Assembly: GCA_022559845.1 (NCBI GenBank) | Contig: CM040120.1 | Span: forward strand, 305,386,740-305,450,739 | Source: Amorphophallus konjac | Lineage: Eukaryota; Streptophyta; Magnoliopsida; Alismatales; Araceae | Direction: 5' to 3' | DNA: 64,000 nucleotides | Part shown: in pieces, positions 1 to 10,687 of the stretch | How positions within the stretch are numbered: the stretch's first letter is position 1 | Layout of the letters: each line of letters starts with the position of its first letter | Notes under the pieces: generated by a model | Told to the model about the DNA's origin: nothing | The model's database searches: none | The model's input: the letters and a program-made list of their open reading frames with translations, nothing else | Position numbers and translations under genes: made by a program

Positions 1-156
1 ATCTCCCCGTCGTATTGGAATGACCGGCACGGCCATCCGACCGGTATTTCAGATTTTAGAACCAAATGCATAAGTTGCTGCTTCTCGCTGCCTCCATTCA
101 GCTTTGTTAATGTTTTCTTCTATGAATGGCATAACAAGAGGCACAATGTCATCTCC
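1..156 (-). pseudogene. Importin-beta tail fragment joined to tandem-repeat unit (inverted copy)
   Basis: Read on the minus strand this is an almost exact copy of 9653-9807. About 96 bases of importin-beta coding sequence (61-156, ending at the codons for YAFGS) run straight into the start of the repeat unit that begins TCTAAAATCTGAAATACCGG (1-60). The same importin/repeat junction therefore occurs twice in the window in opposite orientations, so the fusion predates the duplication. Upstream on the minus strand the importin piece is fused in frame-like fashion to a CACTA transposase-type exon (157-300). It has no function as a gene. It is probably part of an outer CACTA element that continues left of the window. 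Confidence 0.8.
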
Positions 157-300
157 TTCCATATGTTCTTATCAGTACTTGCACATGCTTTTTTTGCATA
201 TCTTCGGGCATTGTACATAAGATGTTTGAAATTATCTCTTGCAGTAGCTGTCCATGCAAATCTAGCACGTAACTCATCTGAATGTTCTGTGAATCGATGA
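157..300 (-). pseudogene. CACTA TNPA-like transposase exon fragment
   Basis: The minus-strand translation is open and contains HSDELRARFAWTATARDN followed by NARRYAKKACAS and KNIWKEM. This looks like the plant En/Spm second-ORF (TNPA / plant transposase family) proteins, which usually carry a W-K-rich DNA-binding stretch; the assignment is by pattern only. An acceptor-like TTCACAG lies at its 5' edge. At the 3' edge the reading continues into importin-beta sequence after the shared bases GGAGATGAC, so the exon is truncated. Minus-strand order with 744-993 and 1082-1549 fits a CACTA element (TNP2 C-terminus, then TNPA). Confidence 0.55.
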
Positions 301-743
301 TTCCTCTATATATTAACAACAACAAAAATTTATATGTTACATAACAAAGTGGGTTAAAATAATAATTGAAAATGACTTAATATGATAAAATAAGATAAAT
401 ACCAAGAACATAGAGAACAATAAATCCTGAACACCCATCGGAAAATCAGCAAAGCGATGGATGGGGCCTGGAAAATGTGCTTGAATTGTCTTTGTAATAA
501 ATTGTGATGCTTGGGCTGGCTCTATTTTATTCCTGAAATTAAAAATATTAATACCACAATGACGAATAAATAACAAAAATAATGCATTACGTACCCTTCA
601 TTTATCCACACTGCCCGCATCGTCTCATTACAACAGCCCTCCCCCTCATGATGACTCGCCTCGTCATCAGCACGTACTATACGAATTAAATAGTATAAAT
701 AAAACAAACTATCAAAAAAACATAAATATGCAAATGAACATAC

Positions 744-848
744 CTGACTCAGCTGGGGGAGGTGTAGATCCACTCGCCATGTGTGATGGCGGTGCATAGG
801 CCGTCAATGTACCCGTTGTCAGTGGTAACGGTGCAGAGGCCGTGGGTC
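744..848 (-). pseudogene. Proline-rich TNPA-type exon (copy A)
   Basis: On the minus strand the segment has a CTTACAG acceptor (849-855), is open in the frame containing MASGSTPPPAES, and ends at a GTATG donor (739-743). Exons of this low-complexity Pro/Thr/Ser type are common at the start of CACTA TNPA-like proteins. Its 5' half resembles the next exon (937-993), and the introns after both are near-identical, so the exon arose by local duplication. The downstream reading is broken, so treat it as a remnant. Confidence 0.4.
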
Positions 849-1083
849 CTGTAAGGATAAGAATCAGATAACACAAAAACATAAAGAATTATTTTAAACA
901 AATACTCAAATGAATTATACATGAAAGTATACATACCTACTACCGGTGGTAGCGGTGCATCCCTCGGTGGTAACGGTGCAGAGGTCGTGGGTCCTGTGAA
1001 AATAAGAATCAGATAACACAAAAACATAAAGAATTATTTTCAACAAATACTACAATGCATTATACATGAAAGTATACATACCT
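821..1083. repeat. Tandem duplication of exon plus intron, offset 146 bp
   Basis: The stretches 821-938 and 967-1083 match closely, including GGTAACGGTGCAGAGG at the start, AAGAATCAGATAACAC in the middle and TGAAAGTATACATACCT at the end. Each unit holds one exon end and one whole short intron. Confidence 0.75.
937..993 (-). pseudogene. Proline-rich TNPA-type exon (copy B)
   Basis: The minus strand reads from a TTTCACAG acceptor to a GTATG donor and encodes PTTSAPLPPRDAPLPPVV. It shares its first ten codons with the exon at 744-848. Exon and flanking intron form a tandem duplication with a 146-base offset (821-938 versus 967-1083). Confidence 0.4.
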
Positions 1084-1549
1084 AGACGATGCAAACTGCC
1101 CACCAATCATAATCCGGGAAAAGCCTTGTCTTAACCTTGCAAACTGCCCACCAATCATTTCTTTCTTTATTTCTAGACGATGGATACTTTGTATAATAGA
1201 CCTGCTGGGCTTGTGCGGCCAAAATGAATGGATCATAAGTATTCAATTTAGACTTATGTCTGATATCGACAATCCCATATGTTGTGTCATTTCGAACAGA
1301 ATTAGGATCAAACCAATGACACTTTAACAGAAATATATGGTTGTCATCTCCGAGATATTGCAATTCTAAGATCTCCTCAATAATACCATAATAATCACAT
1401 TCGTTTTCATTATATGTACTTCCTTTCACACATACCCCGCTGTTCATTGTTGACTTATTCTGCCCATATTGTCTAGTGTGAAATCTATACCCATTCACAA
1501 TAAATGCTGGATATGTACGTGCAACTTTCGATGGGCCATAACTGATCAC
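1082..1549 (-). pseudogene. CACTA TNP2-type transposase C-terminal domain (DUF4216-like)
   Basis: The 155-residue minus-strand ORF shows the pattern I associate with DUF4216, a domain near the C-terminus of plant CACTA (En/Spm) TNP2 transposases. It has YYGIIEEILEL, then FLLKCHWFDP, YGIVDIRHKSKL and PFILAAQAQQVYYTKYPS, ending in a W-AV-KVK-R strand. A normal TNP2 protein is far longer and carries the catalytic transposase domain upstream; nothing of that is visible here. The tail is abnormal: WWAVC is encoded twice (1090-1109 and 1139-1158) through a short duplication. A donor-like CTAG/GTATG follows at 1082. Probably a remnant of the outer minus-strand CACTA element. Confidence 0.7.
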
Positions 1550-2264
1550 TCGAATTCTTTGATCAGTAATAAAATCATTTTCAACCTACATATGGACAGC
1601 ACACTAGTCAGCATCTCCCCACACCTCTCCGATATACCACAAAATATTTATTGATTAAGAAATTTTCTTAAACACTTACTAATAAGTGGTTAAGAAAATA
1701 ATCAAAATCAATAAAGGTATATCAGAGAGGAGTGAGAAGACGCAGCCAAAATTTTTAACAAACAACACAAACACATATAGTAATTAACCACCTAAGTGCG
1801 ATCAAACATTCACAGACTGTCCAAACGGGACAATTCAAGACTTTGAGTTAGATATACACATTCTCATCATTCAAAATGAGAACGTGCATATCAATCCCAA
1901 AGTCTTGAACGGGTAGGTTGATTGGCACGGGCTTAACACGCTCTCCTAAGATGCGTGCAATGTTAGGTTGCACCCACGCATCTCAGCTCACATACAACAC
2001 CCAACTAATTAAATATTGACAAGATAATAACACAATCTAAAAACATAGCAGTAACATGTGAAATTGGCAATACATGTACACAATGAAAACAGGAATTTTA
2101 TTTTAACATCCAACATAAAGACAACACTTTCACTAGCTATTTAGCAGAAATAAAATATAGCATGATACTTTTTAGCTTAAAGACAACACTGTCACTAGCT
2201 ATGCAGAAATCAAGTAAAGAAATTGATGGTATCACTACTGAATAAGACAATAATAAAACACACT
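1550..2264. other. AT-rich spacer, no gene recognised
   Basis: I see short inverted and repeated stretches, for example GACTTTGAG near 1837 against CAAAGTCTTG near 1899, and two repeats of AAAGACAACACT near 2117 and 2180. No coding signal is visible. It is probably intron or captured sequence of the outer CACTA element. Confidence 0.4.
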
Positions 2265-2699
2265 TTACTTTTCATCCAACAATACCCTAACTATTAAAAT
2301 TAACAAAACACATAACCGACTAAATAACACTAAACTAAAAATAAACCTTAATTTAATTACGAAAATACAAGAAAATAACACTAAACTCAAAGTGCATGTT
2401 TTTCTTTCTGAATCAATAACCGCACTTCTTTCTTCTAACCACTTTCTTCCTAAAATAATGAATGGGGCAGCCATTGACCCAATGTCACACCAAGCTCCAT
2501 CATCATACGTGACTGTTTTGAACTTCTTAGAGAACTCCACAAATACACGGTCACCCTCAATAACAATTTCTCCGGTCTTAGCAAGTGACTTAACAATGTC
2601 AGGTGAAATCCAATTCTTATCTTCCGACTCATGTACATCAATTTCTGCTCGTTGTCCATTAGGTAAATATGCAGTAAAAATAATCGGAAGAGGAAGCAT
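2265..2699 (-). CDS. Unrecognised ORF fragment, possibly captured
   Basis: The 144-codon minus-strand ORF has protein-like composition only in its first 97 or so residues (from the Met at 2699 to about 2409): mixed, acidic, with FTAYLPNGQRAEIDVHE, VIEGDRVFVEFSKKFK and FIILGRKWLEE. The remainder is hydrophobic, as expected of translated AT-rich intron. I do not recognise a family. The ORF lies just downstream, on the minus strand, of a primer-site-like sequence (2753-2764). It may be a captured exon or part of a decayed LTR element. No function is proposed. Confidence 0.3.
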   Translation of the reverse strand: MLPLPIIFTAYLPNGQRAEIDVHESEDKNWISPDIVKSLAKTGEIVIEGDRVFVEFSKKFKTVTYDDGAWCDIGSMAAPFIILGRKWLEERSAVIDSERKTCTLSLVLFSCIFVIKLRFIFSLVLFSRLCVLLILIVRVLLDEK

Positions 2700-2752
2700 A
2701 CTGATTACAAAATGTAGGACCTCAACTTATAAAAATAAGTTGATTCCCTTAT

Positions 2753-2764
2753 GCTCTGATACCA
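2753..2764 (-). promoter_or_regulatory. Primer-binding-site-like sequence (initiator Met tRNA)
   Basis: The minus strand reads TGGTATCAGAGC, the standard plant LTR-retrotransposon primer site. It is followed on the plus strand by TGATGCAGGACAGAAAC, which resembles the LTR start TGATGCGGGACGGGACC of the element at 18716-25465. This suggests a decayed related element starting near 2769, but no second LTR was found. Confidence 0.4.
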
Positions 2765-3055
2765 AATCTGATGCAGGACAGAAACATTTATAACCATTAA
2801 ATGACACTTTTTCACTCATCAAAACATACAATGTTACTTTTTGAACATTAGTAAATATGGTGCAATCTTAAACCCCATTTTATTACTGAGGATGGATAAG
2901 ATAGTATGATAGGTCTTTAAACAAACAGATGGAGGAAGAAAAACTTTTAGAAAAACATTGTAACTAATCCTCATAGGTACCTGACAGCCTGTGGCCAGCT
3001 AGAAACTTCTTGATGTCAAGGTGACTGGAATTGTAATAATATTTGACAACTTATA

Positions 3056-3257
3056 CACTACAAGAAAAAGTGGCTATAGCGACCGAATTAGCGACCGATT
3101 TAATCGGTCGCTAGTCGGTCCCAAATAGAGACCAATTCGGAGACCGAAATAATCGGTCGCATAACCGAGACCGTTTCAGCGACCGCATGTATATCGGTCT
3201 CTAATCGGTCGCTATTATTGCGACCGAATTAACTTCGGTCTCCAGTCGGTCGCTGAT
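3056..3257. repeat. Left CACTA terminus with subterminal repeats
   Basis: After the terminal inverted repeat there are about 14 copies of GCGACCG, GAGACCG or their complements in about 200 bases, in both orientations. An inverted, nearly identical copy forms the terminus at 14060-14268. Confidence 0.9.
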
Positions 3258-3269
3258 GCCGTTATACTT

Positions 3270-3578
3270 CCTACTACGACCCCCGCCCGCCCGAGCCCTC
3301 CCGCCCGAGCCCCCCCCCTCCCGCCCGAGCCCCCCCTCCCGAGCCCCCTTCCCCTGCGGCCCCCTCTCCGCCCTAGCCCCCCTCCCCGCTCCCGCCCGAG
3401 CCCCCTCCGCCGGAGCCCCCCCTCCGCCCGAGCCCTCCCGCCCGAGCCCCCCTCCTCCGCCGGAGCCCCCCTCCCCGTGCTGCCTCCCGCCCGAGCCCCC
3501 CTCCGCCGGAGCCCGTCGCCGCGCCGCTCGCGTCGAGTCGCCGTCGCCGCTCGCCCTGCCGTCGTCGCCCTCCGCAGG

Positions 3579-3625
<47 letters not shown>

Positions 3626-3930
3626 TCCCCCTCCGTCACCGGCCTGCTCCCCTCCCCCGCCGGCCTACTCCCCTCCCCCCTGCGGCCCCGTCGCCGGCTT
3701 GCTCCCCTCCCCTCCCCCCTGCGGCCTGCGCCCCCGTCCCCCTCAGATCTCCTTCCCATCCCCATGCCCCTCCCCCTCCGGCCTGACCCCTCTGATCCCC
3801 CTCCCCTTCCCGTCCCACTCCGCCTCCCCCTCTGCCTCCGACGGTCTCCTCCCTTCCTCCCCTTCCCGTGTCCCCCTCTGCCTCCCCCTCCCCTTCCCGT
3901 CCCCCTCCACCTCTGGAAACCCCCCACCAA
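3270..3930. repeat. Pyrimidine-rich low-complexity block with (CT)n
   Basis: GC-rich sequence made of CCGCCCGAGCCCC-type units and ending in C-rich CCTCCCCCT runs. It is interrupted by a (CT)n microsatellite at about 3582-3621. Long open frames on both strands here are composition artefacts. The block recurs in inverted orientation at 13390-14040. Confidence 0.85.
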
Positions 3931-5558
3931 CTCCCCTTTGTGAATATTTGTGGTTCGATCTTCATGTGCATATAGTGGGGAAGATATGCTTATAGTTATC
4001 CCACCAAATATAACATGAATCTTAAATTTATGACAATGCAGCCATATTTTATTCCTTCTTTTATTTCAGGTGTGCTTATACGAGATACCTTGATAGAGTA
4101 CTGGAAGAAGCTGCTTCTGAGTTTTATCCACATATAAAATTTGTGCGAGTATGCCCAAAAGACTTACTGTAAATTTGTTATAAATATCTCTCTTTCTTTT
4201 CTTTTCTTATGATTTTTTAAAATCAGGCATGCTCTTAGGTTTCGAGCATTTCAGTTCAATCTGTTAATTACATTTTGTGAAGCTGCCTTGTGAAAACTTG
4301 CATCTGCGTTTACTCTCATCAGAAGATGTCCTGCTATATCTTATATTCTTCTCTGCATCCCCAATTGGATTTCACACGTAGGAGTTAGCCAAAATGGGGA
4401 CGTCTAATAGAACTTTTCAAGTGGCCTTGCATCCTTGCCAGCCTAATTTTTAGGTTCTGCAAGTCTGAACAAATTCCAGCATAGTGAACATTCTTGGCCA
4501 GTTTAGTTCTTGTAACCAAAGTCATTAAGGCCATTGGAACTTTAATGTCTGCCATTTATTCCGTGTCCGCTTTTGCTATTTCAGTCTTACCAGACCACGT
4601 GCATTGGGTATGCCCTTTTTTATCTATGTATACGCCCATCTGTGTATGTATAATTTGTTTTGAGGATGGCACATCGAGCCCCTTGACAATCTTCATTCTC
4701 CCACAACTGTGGTGTTTTTTTAATATATAAAATTGTGGTCAATGGTGTGAAGCATCAACATTTCAGCACCTGTTCCAAAATTTGTTTATTTTTGTTCCAT
4801 GGGATTTACATTGTTGGTAACGTGCACATTTTTTTGTATTGTGAATATCTTATTTTCAGCATCTTGTCCTCTGCCCATTCCTATTGTCCAGTGCAATCTG
4901 ACATATTATTTGGGTTGATTCTGTGATTTTGCTACCACAATTCTGGCTGTTGATGGTTGACGCAAGTCACTAATTGAACGGCTCTATGGTTATGCTTGAC
5001 TTGATATTGCTTACATGTTTATGCCAGGTTGAATGTCCAAAGTATCCAGGATTTTGCATAACCAGGCAAAAGAAAGAATATCCTTTCATTGAAATATTTC
5101 ACAGTCCCGAGCAAGTAGGTTTTATTTTATTTACCATCTGTTTACGTTTTTTCAAATTCATTGTTATCTGTGCTACACTGTGGATCTTTCTCCACGAGAT
5201 TATGGATTTGAAACCTCATGCCACTTTTATACTGCTGACCTTTAAATGGCAGTGGGTGCCCCCTTCTAAAAAATATTGGCCACATGATCAGGCCCAACAG
5301 TAGCCTGGTTGGCTGAGTTTGCAAATTTAGCCTTCCCAAAAGTTAACCAGAACATTTCTCTTTGTTAGTGTTTGTGGGGCATGCATTAGCAGGAAAGCAT
5401 GCATTTCCTGATTAGATATTTCGTATGCGACTAACTGATTAAGTGGGCATTGATGTATGTATATGTTTCTCAAGAAATTTCTGCTCCTGGTGCAGGCTGC
5501 TAATCAAGGAAGAATTGTTGATCCAAACATAACAAAATACTCCGTGAAGGTGTTACCT

Positions 5559-7899
5559 GTAAGTTTAGACGTTTGTATTTTCTGTTCTGTCAGAATGTTT
5601 TTCCCACTTTTCATGATCATTGACATCTTAAAGCTTTCGACCTTGTGACACCGATTTTGTTCTGTTTCTATGATATATATGATTCTCTTTTAAACTTCAT
5701 CATAGTTGTGCACTGCTGGGACATGGGTTGGGTGGGGGGGGGGGAGAGAGAGACTGGAGAGACAATGTATGGAGCATATTGGAGGTGAAAATATGATAGT
5801 TTTTGGGTCAGTCTATGCAGAAAAAGATTTGCCAACAGGTCAAATGGATTGCTTCAGGTTTGTTCATCCTACAAAACAGACTCTTATTGACATGGTGGGT
5901 GGGGTGTTGACCTTGTTTGGTTCTAGTGTATTCATCAGCCTCTTTGAACCTTGCTGGTTCAACATTTTATGATGAGATCCCACAAATTACAAAGCTAACA
6001 AGAACGTCACAGTTGATGAGATCTTCAGTGGGGAGAATTAAGTTTAAAAAGATGTAAGCAGCAAACACCGAGTGACTGTTCTTGAGCGTCCGGTGTTTGC
6101 AATTGGTAGAAGGTGACAGGCTGGATGGATATAACAGAGGTGGAATTTGTAGTGGATGCTGGTGCAGGTTTCGAGTGGCGATGCTGTCTGGCAAACATAC
6201 AGCTCAGTTGTTATTGTTTGGCAGCGAGGAGGAACCTGTGAAGTATTTTTCTCATTTTCTGTGCCTTCCCTAGGGAGATATGGACTCTTTGTTGGACAAT
6301 TGGGGGTAAGCCCTGTATCAGCTAGGTAGTATCGGATTATTACTGAAGCATTGGGAGAAAGCTTGCATTCTGAAGGCTGATGGCAAGACCTTGTGGTTAA
6401 TCTTTGACGCACTCTTTTGACTACATAGAGGGATACAAGGCTATTTAGAAGATTGTCAAGAGACAAAGCGGAGGTCTGTAAGCATGTCTGGGATGTGACT
6501 AAAAGGTGGGCATCCTCTCTTAGATGTATCAAAGAGGAAATATAGTGCCCTGAGGCAAATATTGTCATTTTGTGAGTTGCTGGTAGTTGGATGTTCGTCT
6601 GGGGTATTGTGGGGGGTGTTCTTTTTGTGGGTTTATGTATATGGGATTTTAATAGTATTCAAGTGTATGCCACACTTTTAGAATGTCACTGGCTGATGTT
6701 ATGCAGTACCATCCATTTCTGCTGGGTTGGGGAGGGGGATCTCTCTCTCTCTCTCTCTATGTGTGTGTGTGTGTGTGGCTTCTGCTGCAGTGGCAGAGAT
6801 AAAACACAGGCCACCCAGGTTTGAGCCTGGGTGGTTCCCTTCTTAACCCTCTACTGATACCAACTTTGGCCACACCCGTCAACGGAACTTAATATTTTTT
6901 AATAATTTTTTCACATACAAGTTCCTATTAATTAAATCTATATCTTATGAGGCTTTTGGTAGTTTTGTATGCCTCCGCATATGATTTGGATGGATATGGT
7001 ATCAGACCATCTGGATCCTCATGGTGAGCTGAGATTGCCTCCATCAATCTATATACATGCCTATCTTCTGTGGATTTTGGAAGTGGATTAGTTTAGGACC
7101 TCGGGTTCTGGTAAAGTTAAATGATGGTTCGTGTGCAATTTGTGACATATGTTTGAGAATGATGTGCCAATGAAGTTTGTCTGTTTATGAAGCGAGAATT
7201 GTTCCTGTTGTTGCTGATTCCATAACAAGCCATGGCGATTCTTCGGTTCACCAGTCTGGTTTTGAATTCTGAACAATTCAAACGTTAATCAAGTTAAAAT
7301 CACCAGCTCAAGAGGCCAGTTGGACTAGAAGCATATGATCTGATTGCTGGAATACTATACCTCCAGAAGGGCCATGTTAATAAACTGGCAACAGTTCATA
7401 CAACAATTCTTTTTTCAATCCTGTGTCACTAACTTAAGATAAAAATATAAAAAAGTCAATATTTTGTTCATGGGTTACTATTTCCAGCTTAAGATATCTC
7501 CCTGCAATTTTTTTTTCTTAATATATGTGGCAACTTGCTTCTGTAGTTCAGATTGTTTTAAATCACATTTTATCAGGCCAGTTGGACAATAGCAGGAATG
7601 GCCCAAGTACGTAAACTGAATATCTATGATCATGCTGTTTGTACTTTTTGCTTAAACTAGTGATGCAAAAAGGATGTGTTAGTTGTGTACAAGGTAATTA
7701 ATAAAAGTCACCTCCTAGTTGTGCATTGGTCCCCCCAATGTACCTAGGTAAGGTTTTTGATAAAAAAAAAATTTTAAAACTCAATATTCAACGAGGTATT
7801 TTTTTTGCCAGTGAAGTATTTATATTTATTGTCCCTGTTGTATAAGTAACTAAAGGAGACAATGTTCCCTGAGGTAATTTTCCCTGCATCTTTTTTCAG
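5559..7899 (+). other. Large last intron of the captured thioredoxin-like gene
   Basis: The intron holds a G10(GA)n run near 5724-5752, mixed CT/GT microsatellites near 6740-6776 and a SINE-like head (6783-6830). I see no other gene. Its size suggests that other insertions decayed here. Confidence 0.4.
6783..6830 (+). mobile_element. Possible tRNA-derived SINE head (pol III boxes)
   Basis: A box-A-like TGCTGCAGTGGCAGAG (6783-6798) lies about 20 bases before a box-B-like GGTTTGAGCCTGG (6818-6830). These match the usual plant SINE promoter layout. No poly-A or poly-T tail or target duplication was identified, so the body is undefined. Confidence 0.3.
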
Positions 7900-8571
7900 T
7901 TTAACTATGATTTGAGCGCATACGGACTCCGAGAGTTCTTCAAGAAGAATGGAATGCATGCATCTGACTCCCAAGTGAAATTCTACCTGAACTAATCTCT
8001 GAGGATGTTTTGAACTTGAATGTTGGGTTCTGAGCTTAAACAGAACATACCGGTCTGCCGAAGGGGTTTTGATCGAGAACACTACTATTTGATGGCGATG
8101 ATCTTGCACCACCGGTAGAGTTGAACTATCCAATTGTGTTGCATGCTTTCATTTTTTTGTACACCACCGGAATATGCACAGACCTTCGTGAGGCTTGTGC
8201 TTTGTGGAGTCGCATGTTGAGAAGCTTGTGTCGTCTAAGTAGTTAACAACTGATATGTGAAAGCTCTTAAGTTCTGACGGCGGTTTCTTCTCCCTCAGAT
8301 CTATAAATATTCATAAAGCTAGAATAATATAAGGAAAGTAACATGTAGACATGAATAAAATATGCCAATTTAGGTGAAAAGATCTCCCCAAAGTCTGGTA
8401 ACTGTCATGGCAGGAAGCCAGGAACAGCACCTCTAAGCAAAGGAAGGGCAGTTCATACAAAGGAGCATAGGTCATAAGTTACAAGAAGTGAAGGATATTA
8501 TATATAGTCGGCGGCGGCCGCCATTGGGGCGTATCCCTGCAAGGGAAAGGCGGAGAAGATACCATACAGAA

Positions 8572-9759
8572 ATGGCTATGGAAGTTACCCAAGTTCTTTT
8601 GAATGCACAGTCAATAGATTCAGCGGTTCGCAAGCATGCTGAGGAAAGTTTAAAACAATTTCAGGATCAAAATGTTACTGGGTTCTTGCTATCTCTTTCG
8701 AGTGAATTAGCAAATAATGACAAGCCTGTTGTTAGCCGTAAATTGGCAGGCTTGATTCTCAAAAATGCCCTGGATGCAAAGGAGCAACACAGAAAATTTG
8801 AGCATGTGCAGAGATGGTTATCATTGGATGTAGCTGTTAGGGCCCAGGTCAAAGGATGTTTACTACAGACTCTCTCTTCACCGGTGATTGATGCAAGATC
8901 TACTGCATCTCAAGTTGTTGCAAAGATTGCTGGTATTGAGTTGCCTCAAAATCAATGGCCTGAACTTATCAGTTCTCTCTTGTCAAATATTCACCAACTT
9001 CAGCCAGATGTTAAGCAAGCAACTTTGGACACCCTAGGTTACATGTGTGAAGAAGTCTCCCCTGATGAAGTTGATCAAGAGCAAGTCAATAAGATATTGA
9101 CAGCGGTTGTTCAAGGCATGAGTGCTTCTGAGGGAAACATTGATGTTAGGCTGGCTGCAACTCGAGCTCTGCATAATTCTTTGGGATTTGCTCAGGCAAA
9201 CTTCGGGAATGATATGGAGAGGGATTATATCATGAGAGTCATTTGTGAAGCTACTCTGTCCCCTGAGGTGAAGATACGGCAGGCTGCATTCGAATGCTTG
9301 GTCTCCATATCCTCCATGTATTATGAGAAGCTTGCATCGTATATGCAGGACATATTTACCATCACTGCAAAAGCTGTGAGGGAAGATGAGGAACCTGTTG
9401 CTCTACAAGCTATTGAATTCTGGAGCTCAATATGCGATGAAGAGATTGACATCTTAGATGAATATGGAGGGGATTTTTCTGCTGATTCTGACACCCCTTG
9501 CTTTTATTTTATCAAGCAGGCACTACCTGCGCTTGTCCCTATGCTGTTGGAGACACTCCTTAAGCAAGAAGACGACCAAGATCAGGATGAAGGAGTTTGG
9601 AATCTTGCAATGGCTGGAGGAACATGCTTGGGTTTGGTTGCACGGACCGTGGGAGATGACATTGTGCCTCTTGTTATGCCATTCATAGAAGAAAACATTA
9701 ACAAACCTGAATGGAGGCAGCGAGAAGCAGCAACTTATGCATTTGGTTCTAAAATCTGA
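8572..9759 (+). pseudogene. KPNB1: Captured importin subunit beta-1, N-terminal half
   Basis: The 395-residue frame starts MAMEVTQVLLNAQSID and closely resembles plant importin beta-1 (HEAT/ARM repeats; importin N-terminal domain about residues 20-105). Importin beta carries cargo through nuclear pores and is released by RanGTP. About 390 of roughly 870 residues remain: the Ran-binding and part of the nucleoporin-binding region, without the C-terminal half that wraps the importin-alpha IBB domain. After YAFGS the frame enters repeat sequence and stops within two codons. A 5' leader (about 8488-8571, CGGCGG-rich) is retained, and ATG 8572 matches the conserved N-terminus better than ATG 8488. 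The frame is uninterrupted, so capture is fairly recent or selected. An expressed product could compete with the normal receptor; that is inference. Confidence 0.85.
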
Positions 9760-10430
9760 AATACCGGTCGGATGGCCGTGCCGGTCATTCCAATACGACC
9801 GGGGAGATGAAAGTGACTTGTCAGAACTGACGGAATCCAAATCGGATGCCCGGTTTGAGCTCGGCGCTCAAACTTCATTTTTAAAATACACTTATTTCAA
9901 ATGAACTGTTAGGACGGGTCCGGGGGTCTAAAATCTGAAATACCGGTCGGATGGCCGTGCCGGTCATTCCAATACGACCGGGGAGATGAAAGTGACTTGT
10001 CAGAACTGACGGAATCCAAATCGGATGCCCGGTTTGAGCTCGGCGCTCAAACTTCATTTTTAAAATACACTTAGTTCAAATGAACTGTTAGGACGGGGCA
10101 TTTGGTTCTAAAATCTGAAATACCGGTCGGATGGCCGTGCCGATCATTCCAATACGACCGGGGAGATGAAAGTGACTTGTCAGAACTGACGGAATCCAAA
10201 TCGGATGCCCGGTTTGAGCTCGGCGCTCAAACTTCATTTTTAAAATACACTTAGTTCAAATGAACTGTTAGGACGGGTCCGGGGGTCTAAAATTCGAAAT
10301 ACCGGTCGGATGGCCGTGCCGATCATTCCAATACGACCGGGGAGATGAAAGTGACTTGTCAGAACTGACGGAATCCAAATCGGATGCCCGGTTTGAGCTC
10401 GGCGCTCAAACTTCATTTTTAAAATACAAG
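9748..10430 (+). repeat. Four-unit tandem repeat of about 179-180 bp
   Basis: Units begin at 9748, 9927, 10107 and 10286 with TCTAAAATCTGAAATACC (AATTCG in the fourth). Each contains CCGGTCGGATGGCCGTGCC and CGGTTTGAGCTCGGCGCTC. Units 1 and 3 are preceded by GCATTTGGTTCT, the end of the importin fragment, whereas units 2 and 4 are preceded by GGGTCCGGGGG. The array is thus a duplicated dimer (offset 359). A part-unit lies at 1-60 on the minus strand. Confidence 0.95.
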
Positions 10431-10594
10431 ATGAAATTTGAACTTATATTGTGTGTGTGTATTTATATATATGAAAATGAGCTGGCTTAAACTATTGGCA
10501 TACTCTTGTTAATGCTTGATTTCTTTATTAAGTCTTGTTAATGCTTGATTTCTTTATTAAGGATTTGATTATAATTTTTTTAAATGATATACAG
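10431..10594. other. Intron-like AT-rich spacer
   Basis: Contains a short direct repeat of CTTGTTAATGCTTGATTTC (10505 and 10536) and ends in the acceptor-like ATATACAG. Confidence 0.4.
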
Positions 10595-10687
10595 GATCAT
10601 CCGTCGCGAGATGTTGGACGAGACGACGACCAGGATGATGTTGGACGAGACGACGACCAGGATGAGACATATGTGGAGGATTTGTGA
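10595..10687 (+). pseudogene. Acidic terminal exon of a CACTA transposase-type gene
   Basis: After an acceptor ATACAG, 30 codons encode an Asp-rich tail: the unit DVGRDDDQD occurs twice, and the exon ends YVEDL before TGA. Acidic Asp/Glu tails close many CACTA TNPA/TNP2-like proteins, and the position just inside the right terminus fits. The internal 27-base duplication is exact. No upstream transposase exons remain in this element. Confidence 0.45.

Larger units (their letters stand above)
4070..7995 (+). pseudogene. Captured thioredoxin-like gene fragment (four exons with introns)
   Basis: Four segments join in one frame through consensus splice sites. Exon 4070-4148 (RYLDRVLEEAASEFYPHIKF) follows TTTCAG and ends at GTATG. 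Exon 5028-5114 (VECPKYPGFCITRQKKEYPF, then IEIFHSPEQ) ends at GTAGG. Exon 5496-5558 (AANQGRIVDPNITKYSVKVL) ends at GTAAG. Exon 7900-7995 (FNYDLSAYGLREFFKKNG) ends at TAA. The pattern (leader helix, beta strand ending in VRVECP, cis-Pro-like EYPFIEIF) resembles a thioredoxin fold, but no CxxC is present; the family call is tentative. The 5' exons are missing. Retained introns show capture at the DNA level. About 0.5 kb of probable 3' UTR follows. Confidence 0.55.

Noticed and set aside
3256..3995. Long Pro/Arg/Ser-rich open frames on both strands (also 13162-14050)
   Set aside because: They follow from C-rich and (CT)n sequence in CACTA ends, occur on both strands, and have no domain.
6995..7008. 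Plus-strand primer site TGGTATCAGACC
   Set aside because: Differs from the standard site at its end and no LTR boundary or repeat was found beside it.
8572..9759. Functional importin beta gene
   Set aside because: It lacks more than half of the protein, ends in repeat sequence and lies inside a transposon.
9748..10430. Satellite or centromeric repeat
   Set aside because: Only four units, confined to a CACTA element, with importin sequence in the junctions.
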